Source: G965277745 sp965277745 (lineage in GTDB: Bacteria; Pseudomonadota; Gammaproteobacteria; Cardiobacteriales; Cardiobacteriaceae). From it: a stretch of 64,000 nucleotides of DNA. Position 1 is the first letter of the stretch. Every line of letters starts with the position of its first letter. The notes beneath the pieces were generated by a model. The model was not told the DNA's origin and made no database searches. It saw nothing but the letters and a program-made list of their open reading frames with translations. Made by a program: the position numbers and the translations under genes. The stretch spans positions 496,001 to 560,000 of the forward strand of contig OZ255837.1 in NCBI GenBank assembly GCA_965277745.1. Reading direction: 5' to 3'. Shown here piece after piece: positions 59,734-64,000 of this stretch.

Positions 59734-60717
59734 ATGAAACCGTTTGTACTCGGCCTGGATATCGGCTATTCGAACCTGAAATTGACCATGGGCTTCAAGG
59801 ACGCGCCCCCCGCGACGAGGGTCTTTCCCGCGGGCGCCGCCCCGTGCGAACTGTTGCCGCGGCAACTGAGCGGCGACGCCGGCGACGGCACGCGGGTCGT
59901 GATCGACGGCGAACATTGGGTCGCCGCCGTGGCGCCGGCGCGTTTGCAGGGATGGGAGCGCGAACTGCACGACGATTACCCGGCGACGAACGCCTACAAG
60001 GCTTTGTTCCACGCCGCCCTGCTGATGGCCGGGCAAAAGGAGATCGACGTCCTCGTCACCGGACTGCCGGTCGCTCGCTACCTCGAAACCCAACACCGCG
60101 ACTCGTTGCGCCGCCGTCTCGGCGGGGAACACCGGATCACGCCGCGACGAAGCGTGACGGTCAAGTCGGTGATGGTGGTGCCGCAGCCGGCGGGCGCTTA
60201 TCTCGACGCCGTGGCGTCGATCAGCGACGAAGGCTTGCTGGAACGCTTCCGCCACGGCAAAACCGTCGTCATCGATCCCGGCTTTTTCTCCGTCGACTGG
60301 GTCGCCCTGGAAGAAGGGGAAATCCGCTACCGTGCCTCGGGAACGAGTCTCAAGGCGATGTCGGTGCTGCTGCGCGAGACGGCGCGTCTGATCCGCGAAG
60401 ACCACGGCGCCGCCCCCGCGGTCGAAAAGCTCGAGAAGGCGCTGCACGGGGGAGAAAAAGAGATTTTTCTTTACGGGGAAAAGATCGCCGTCGCCGGGTA
60501 TTGCGAGCGCGCGGCCGAAAAGGTGACGCACAACGCCCTTGTGGCGATGCGCAAATCGATGCGCGAAGACGGTATGGACGCCGACGTGGTGCTGCTCGCC
60601 GGCGGTGGCGCCACCGCCTACCGCGAAGCGGTGAGAGCGCTTTTCCCGAAAAGCGCGATGCTGGTCCGCGACGACCCCGTGGCGGCCAACGCCCGGGGGT
60701 TCTGGCAGTGCGGCTGA
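59734..60717 (+). CDS. parM: ParM/StbA-like actin for element partition
   Basis: A 327-residue actin-fold ATPase. Phosphate-1 motif LGLDIGYSNLKL lies near residues 6-17, phosphate-2 in VVIDPGFFSVDWV near 185-197, and the adenosine loop in VVLLAGGGATAYREA. The closest analogues are ParM/StbA plasmid segregation proteins and SrpM of SXT/R391, which polymerise to push replicated copies apart. GGAAGGA precedes ATG. The direct repeats upstream may be its centromere and the overlapping small gene downstream its adaptor. Confidence 0.85.
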   Translation: MKPFVLGLDIGYSNLKLTMGFKDAPPATRVFPAGAAPCELLPRQLSGDAGDGTRVVIDGEHWVAAVAPARLQGWERELHDDYPATNAYKALFHAALLMAGQKEIDVLVTGLPVARYLETQHRDSLRRRLGGEHRITPRRSVTVKSVMVVPQPAGAYLDAVASISDEGLLERFRHGKTVVIDPGFFSVDWVALEEGEIRYRASGTSLKAMSVLLRETARLIREDHGAAPAVEKLEKALHGGEKEIFLYGEKIAVAGYCERAAEKVTHNALVAMRKSMREDGMDADVVLLAGGGATAYREAVRALFPKSAMLVRDDPVAANARGFWQCG

Positions 60718-61016
60718 CGGCGGGGAAGCGCGTGGCCGACGGCGGCGAATGGAACGGAAAAATCACCAACCTGAACATCTCGGCGGAAGCTTTCCCGGAA
60801 CTTTATCGCGAACTGTCGCCGCTGCGCCGCAAAGCCCGCGGCGACCGCCTGCGCGCCTTGGCGCTCCTCGGCTTGTACACGCTTCGCTCGTCCGCCGGAC
60901 AAGCGGGAGCGGACGCACCGCTTCCCGCGTCCGCGCCATGCGCCGGGAAAGGCGAGGAGGGACAAACGAAGGCGAGGAAAAACGTGCTCAGGGAAAAACT
61001 GCTCGACACCCTGTGA
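60708..61016 (+). CDS. ParR/SrpR-like partition adaptor (putative)
   Basis: A 102-residue protein with GTG start overlapping parM by ten bases. The N-terminal half (NGKITNLNISAEAFPELYRE, LRRKARGDRLRALALLGLYT) looks like a ribbon-helix-helix DNA-binding unit. The tail is low-complexity and basic. By position it should be the adaptor linking the ParM filament to centromere repeats. I recognise it by context more than by sequence. Confidence 0.6.
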   Translation: MRLTAGKRVADGGEWNGKITNLNISAEAFPELYRELSPLRRKARGDRLRALALLGLYTLRSSAGQAGADAPLPASAPCAGKGEEGQTKARKNVLREKLLDTL

Positions 61017-61350
61017 ACCGGTCCCGCGGTCAGGGAACGGGGAGGGATTGCCGCCGCTCATCGCCCGAGGTCCGGGAAACAAAACGCCCCCCATCGGCGC
61101 GGTCGAAAACGAGACGAAAGCGGCGACGAAACCGGCCAGGCGCCCGGCTTCCTTTCGTGGTCGCCGCGCAGGGCGCTCTTGAGGCGTTGTCCGTCACGAC
61201 GGGAAAAACAAACGCATCGGGGGCGTTGTTGTCGGTCTCGGCAGTAGGTAAAATGCCTCCTAAGAAAAAAGCTTCGCCACAGCCTCGCGGGCGTTTTTCC
61301 TTTTCCCTCGGAACACGACGGCCGCCCGATCCACCCTCTCCTGAAGCACG

Positions 61351-62364
61351 ATGAAAAAGAACCACGCCCCGACCCCTCATGACGCGGTCTTCAAACAGTT
61401 TCTCGCCCACCCCGACACGGCACGCGAGTTCATGCAACTGCATCTACCTCCGGCGCTGCTCGACCTCTGCCGGCTCGACACCCTGAAACTGGCTTCGGGC
61501 AGCTTCCTCGAGGACGACCTGCGCCCGTACTACAGCGATGTCCTCTACCACCTCGAAACCACGAGCGGCGACGGCTATATCCACGTCCTGATAGAACATC
61601 AGAGCACAGCCGACAAACACATGGCTTTCCGCCTGATGCGCTACGCGATCGCCGCGATGCAACGCCATCTCGAAGCCGGTCACGACACCCTGCCGCTGGT
61701 GATCCCGATGTTGTTTTACGCCGGCCGTCGAAGTCCCTATCCCCACTCGACCGACTGGCTGGAGGAATTCACCGATCCGCAGGTGGCGCGGAAGCTGTAC
61801 GGAAATCCCTTTCCGCTGGTCGACGTCACCGTCATCCCCGACGAAGACATCATGCACCATCGCAGCCTGGCGGCGTTGACCCTGCTGCAAAAACACATTC
61901 GCCAGCGCGACCTCGCCGATCTGCTGGACCGTCTGGTCATACTGTTGCAAGCCGGGTACAACAGCGGACAACAACGGATATCCCTGCTACACTATCTGTT
62001 GCAGGCGGGAGAGAGCCGCCGCTACGGGGAAGCGTTCATCGACGAATTGGCGAAGCGTTTGCCGCAATATGAGGAAGAACTGATGACGATCGCACAGAGA
62101 CTGGAACAAAAAGGGCTGGAAAAAGGCCGTTTCGAGGGACTGGAAAAAGGCCGCGTCGAGGGACTGGAAAAAGGCCGCGTCGAGGGACTGGAAAAAGGCC
62201 GCTTCGAAGGACTGGAAAAAGGCCGCGTCGAGGGACTGGAAAAAGGCCGCTTCGAAGGAACGGTCAAAATCGCCCGGGCGATGCTGCGAAAAGGCATGGA
62301 TCGAGCCACGATCATGGAAGTAACCGGTCTGACCGAGGACGAGTTACGGCGGATTTGTCCGTGA
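61351..62364 (+). CDS. Rpn-family recombination-promoting nuclease, copy 1
   Basis: A 337-residue Rpn/YhgA-like protein (PF04754, PD-(D/E)XK nuclease family once called putative transposase). PTPHDAVFKQFLAHPDTARE is the family start. DVLYHLETTSGDGYIHVLIE with EHQST holds the catalytic acids, and YAIAAMQRHLEAGHDTLPLV and GRRSPYPHSTDWLEEF are further family blocks. The C-terminal region has six copies of GLEKGR(V/F)E followed by a small helical end (RAMLRKGMDRATIMEVTGLT). Rpn proteins cut DNA and promote RecA-independent recombination. Confidence 0.9.
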   Translation: MKKNHAPTPHDAVFKQFLAHPDTAREFMQLHLPPALLDLCRLDTLKLASGSFLEDDLRPYYSDVLYHLETTSGDGYIHVLIEHQSTADKHMAFRLMRYAIAAMQRHLEAGHDTLPLVIPMLFYAGRRSPYPHSTDWLEEFTDPQVARKLYGNPFPLVDVTVIPDEDIMHHRSLAALTLLQKHIRQRDLADLLDRLVILLQAGYNSGQQRISLLHYLLQAGESRRYGEAFIDELAKRLPQYEEELMTIAQRLEQKGLEKGRFEGLEKGRVEGLEKGRVEGLEKGRFEGLEKGRVEGLEKGRFEGTVKIARAMLRKGMDRATIMEVTGLTEDELRRICP

Positions 62365-62736
62365 CCGTAGATCGGCAACGTTTCGCCGCTTCAAGGCAGG
62401 CAAGGAGAGCGCAGACGGTGCCCCCATGTCGGTTTGCTGTCCGCTGCCGCTCGATGCATTGCATGACTGTTTCGTCGGCGTGGTAATCGGATATTGGAGG
62501 AGAAGAACAATCATCGAGGGCGCAAGGATGAACACTCGATGTTCGCGCGATCGGTCGAGCGGACCAAGGACAACCGGGCTTCGATCCGCACAACGCTCCC
62601 ATCGGCGCGGTCGAAAACGAGACGAAAGCGGCGGCGAAACCGGCCAGGCGCCCGGCTTCCTTTCGTGTCGCCGCGCAGGGCGCTCGAGGCGTTGTCCGTC
62701 AAGACGACCGCCCTATTCAACCACGCTCGAAACGCG

Positions 62737-63678
62737 ATGAAAAAGAACAACGCCCCGACCCCTCACGACGCGGTCTTCAAACAGTTTCTCGCCCACCCCG
62801 ACACGGCGCGCGAGTTCATGCAACTGCATCTGCCTCCGGCGCTGCTCGACCTCTGCCGGCTCGACACCCTGAAACTGGCTTCGGGCAGCTTCCTCGAGGA
62901 CGACCTGCGCCCGTACTACAGCGATGTCCTCTACCACCTCGAAACCACGAGCGGCGACGGCTATATCCACGTCCTGATAGAACATCAGAGCACAGCCGAC
63001 AAACACATGGCTTTCCGCCTGATGCGCTACGCGATCGCCGCGATGCAACGCCATCTCGAAGCCGGTCACGACACCCTGCCGCTGGTGATCCCGATGTTGT
63101 TTTACGCCGGTCGTCGAAGTCCCTATCCCCACTCGACCGACTGGCTGGAGGAATTCGCCGATCCGCAGGTGGCGCGGAAGCTGTACGGAAATCCCTTTCC
63201 GCTGGTCGACGTCACCGTCATTCCCGACGAGGAAATCATGCATCATCGCAGCCTGGCGGCGTTGACCCTGCTGCAAAAACACATTCGCCAGCGCGATCTC
63301 GCCGATCTGCTGGACCGTCTGGTCATACTGCTGCAAGCCGGGTACAACAGCGGACAACAACGGATATCCCTGCTACACTATCTGTTGCAGGCGGGAGAGA
63401 GCCGCCGCTACGGGGAAGCGTTCATCGACGAATTGGCGAAGCGTTTGCCGCAACACGAGGAAGAACTGATGACGATCGCACAGAGACTGGAACAAAAGGG
63501 ACTGGAGAAAGGCCGCGTCGAGGGACTGGAGAAAGGCCGTGTCGAGGGACTGGAAAAAGGCCGCGTCGAAGGAACGGCCAAAATCGCCCGGGCGATGCTG
63601 CGAAAAGGCCTGGATCAAGGCACGATCATGGAAGTAACCGGTCTGACCGAGGACGAGTTACGGCGGATTTGTCCGTGA
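62737..63678 (+). CDS. Rpn-family recombination-promoting nuclease, copy 2
   Basis: A 313-residue near-identical duplicate of copy 1. It has only three GLEKGRVE units instead of six, which accounts for all of the 24-residue length difference. The start MKKNNAPTPHDAVFKQFLAH at ATG 62737 corresponds to ATG 61351; a longer open frame upstream is duplicated flank, not protein. Catalytic region and C-terminal helix are intact. Confidence 0.9.
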   Translation: MKKNNAPTPHDAVFKQFLAHPDTAREFMQLHLPPALLDLCRLDTLKLASGSFLEDDLRPYYSDVLYHLETTSGDGYIHVLIEHQSTADKHMAFRLMRYAIAAMQRHLEAGHDTLPLVIPMLFYAGRRSPYPHSTDWLEEFADPQVARKLYGNPFPLVDVTVIPDEEIMHHRSLAALTLLQKHIRQRDLADLLDRLVILLQAGYNSGQQRISLLHYLLQAGESRRYGEAFIDELAKRLPQHEEELMTIAQRLEQKGLEKGRVEGLEKGRVEGLEKGRVEGTAKIARAMLRKGLDQGTIMEVTGLTEDELRRICP

Positions 63679-64000
63679 GACCGTAGATCGGCAACGTTTC
63701 GCCGCTTCAAAGCGGGCAAGGAGAGCGCGGACGGGGCCGCCATGCCGGTCCGCTGCCGCTTGATGCATTGCATGACTGTTTCGTCGGCGTGGTAACCGTA
63801 TATTTGGAGGAGAAGAACAATCATCGAGGGCGCAAGGATGAACACTCGATGTTCGCGTGATCGGTCGAATGGACCAAGGACAACCGGGCTTCGATCCGCA
63901 CCATGAATACTGTCCTGCGGTGTTCAATCCAGTATTCGGTGTTTTTGGATCGCGTTCCAAACCGATCCGAAGCGTCACATACAGCGCTTGTGGTTTCAAA

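Larger units (their letters stand above)
61091..63901 (+). repeat. Tandem duplication carrying two rpn genes
   Basis: Unit 1 (about 61091-62598) and unit 2 (about 62599-63901) share an upstream part beginning CCATCGGCGCGGTCGAAAAC, the rpn gene, and about 230 bases downstream. Unit 1 has about 130 extra bases just before its gene. The 61017-61350, 62365-62736 and 63679-64000 intervals hold only these repeated flanks. I see no further gene in them. Confidence 0.85.

Noticed and set aside
1..64000. tRNA, rRNA or an attachment site defining the ends of the conjugative element
   Set aside because: I found no tRNA-like cloverleaf, no integrase gene and no matching direct repeat at both element borders in this window.

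Overview
The window looks like a strongly mosaic stretch of a proteobacterial chromosome. A host-associated gamma- or betaproteobacterium, for example of the Cardiobacteriaceae, would fit the gene content, but no rRNA, tRNA or core gene is present to prove it. Two compartments are obvious. Bases 1-15.4 kb are mixed or AT-rich and consist of insertion sequences, broken genes and small accessory genes. Bases 15.8-64 kb are very GC-rich (apart from the AT-rich toxin cassettes) and carry an SXT/GGI-like conjugative element with cargo.

Region 1-15.4 kb is a graveyard of mobile DNA: remnants of IS481-, IS5-, IS3- and IS630-type elements, a frameshifted second MobH-type relaxase (5.6-6.7 kb), a DUF6622 membrane protein, a family-8 glycosyltransferase, a dead RelB/YafQ-type toxin-antitoxin pair, DUF805 genes, and truncated defence genes (HsdS, RhuM, FRG and SLATT-like pieces, KilA-N). 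Its most informative content is a translationally coupled three-gene operon at 7.4-9.8 kb that matches ntdABC, the kanosamine pathway. The third gene is cut by an IS630 element after about 104 codons.

Region 15.8-27.4 kb holds a conjugation block: DUF4400, traD and traI (MobH relaxase) on the minus strand, and divergently a lipoprotein, a TraF/TrhF peptidase, a TrbC-TraW fusion, traU and traN. Region 42.5-52.2 kb holds the rest of an F/SXT-type secretion system on the minus strand (traL-E-K-B-V-A-dsbC-traC-traF-traH), with start-stop overlaps at most junctions. No traG is present. Between the convergent traN and traH ends lies a 15-kb two-partner secretion locus (27.7-42.1 kb): TpsB transporter, a 2,707-residue TpsA/CdiA-type exoprotein with a toxin tail and immunity gene, and two extra toxin-immunity cassettes whose toxins start with their own signal peptide. 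A diverged inverted repeat of about 60 bp brackets this insertion.

Region 52.4-61 kb carries vapBC (vapC has a nonsense codon), a Dcm methyltransferase - GHKL/nuclease ATPase - Vsr restriction-like operon, a frameshifted DsbA-like gene, mobI, and a ParM-like actin with a small partner gene. Between mobI and parM are 0.6 kb of dense palindromes and direct repeats, the best candidate for oriT and/or a partition centromere. A palindrome shared by the traI/lipoprotein, parM and (weaker) traL control regions suggests one regulator co-ordinates transfer and partition. The last 3 kb are a tandem duplication of an Rpn-type PD-(D/E)XK nuclease gene whose copies differ in the number of an eight-residue repeat.
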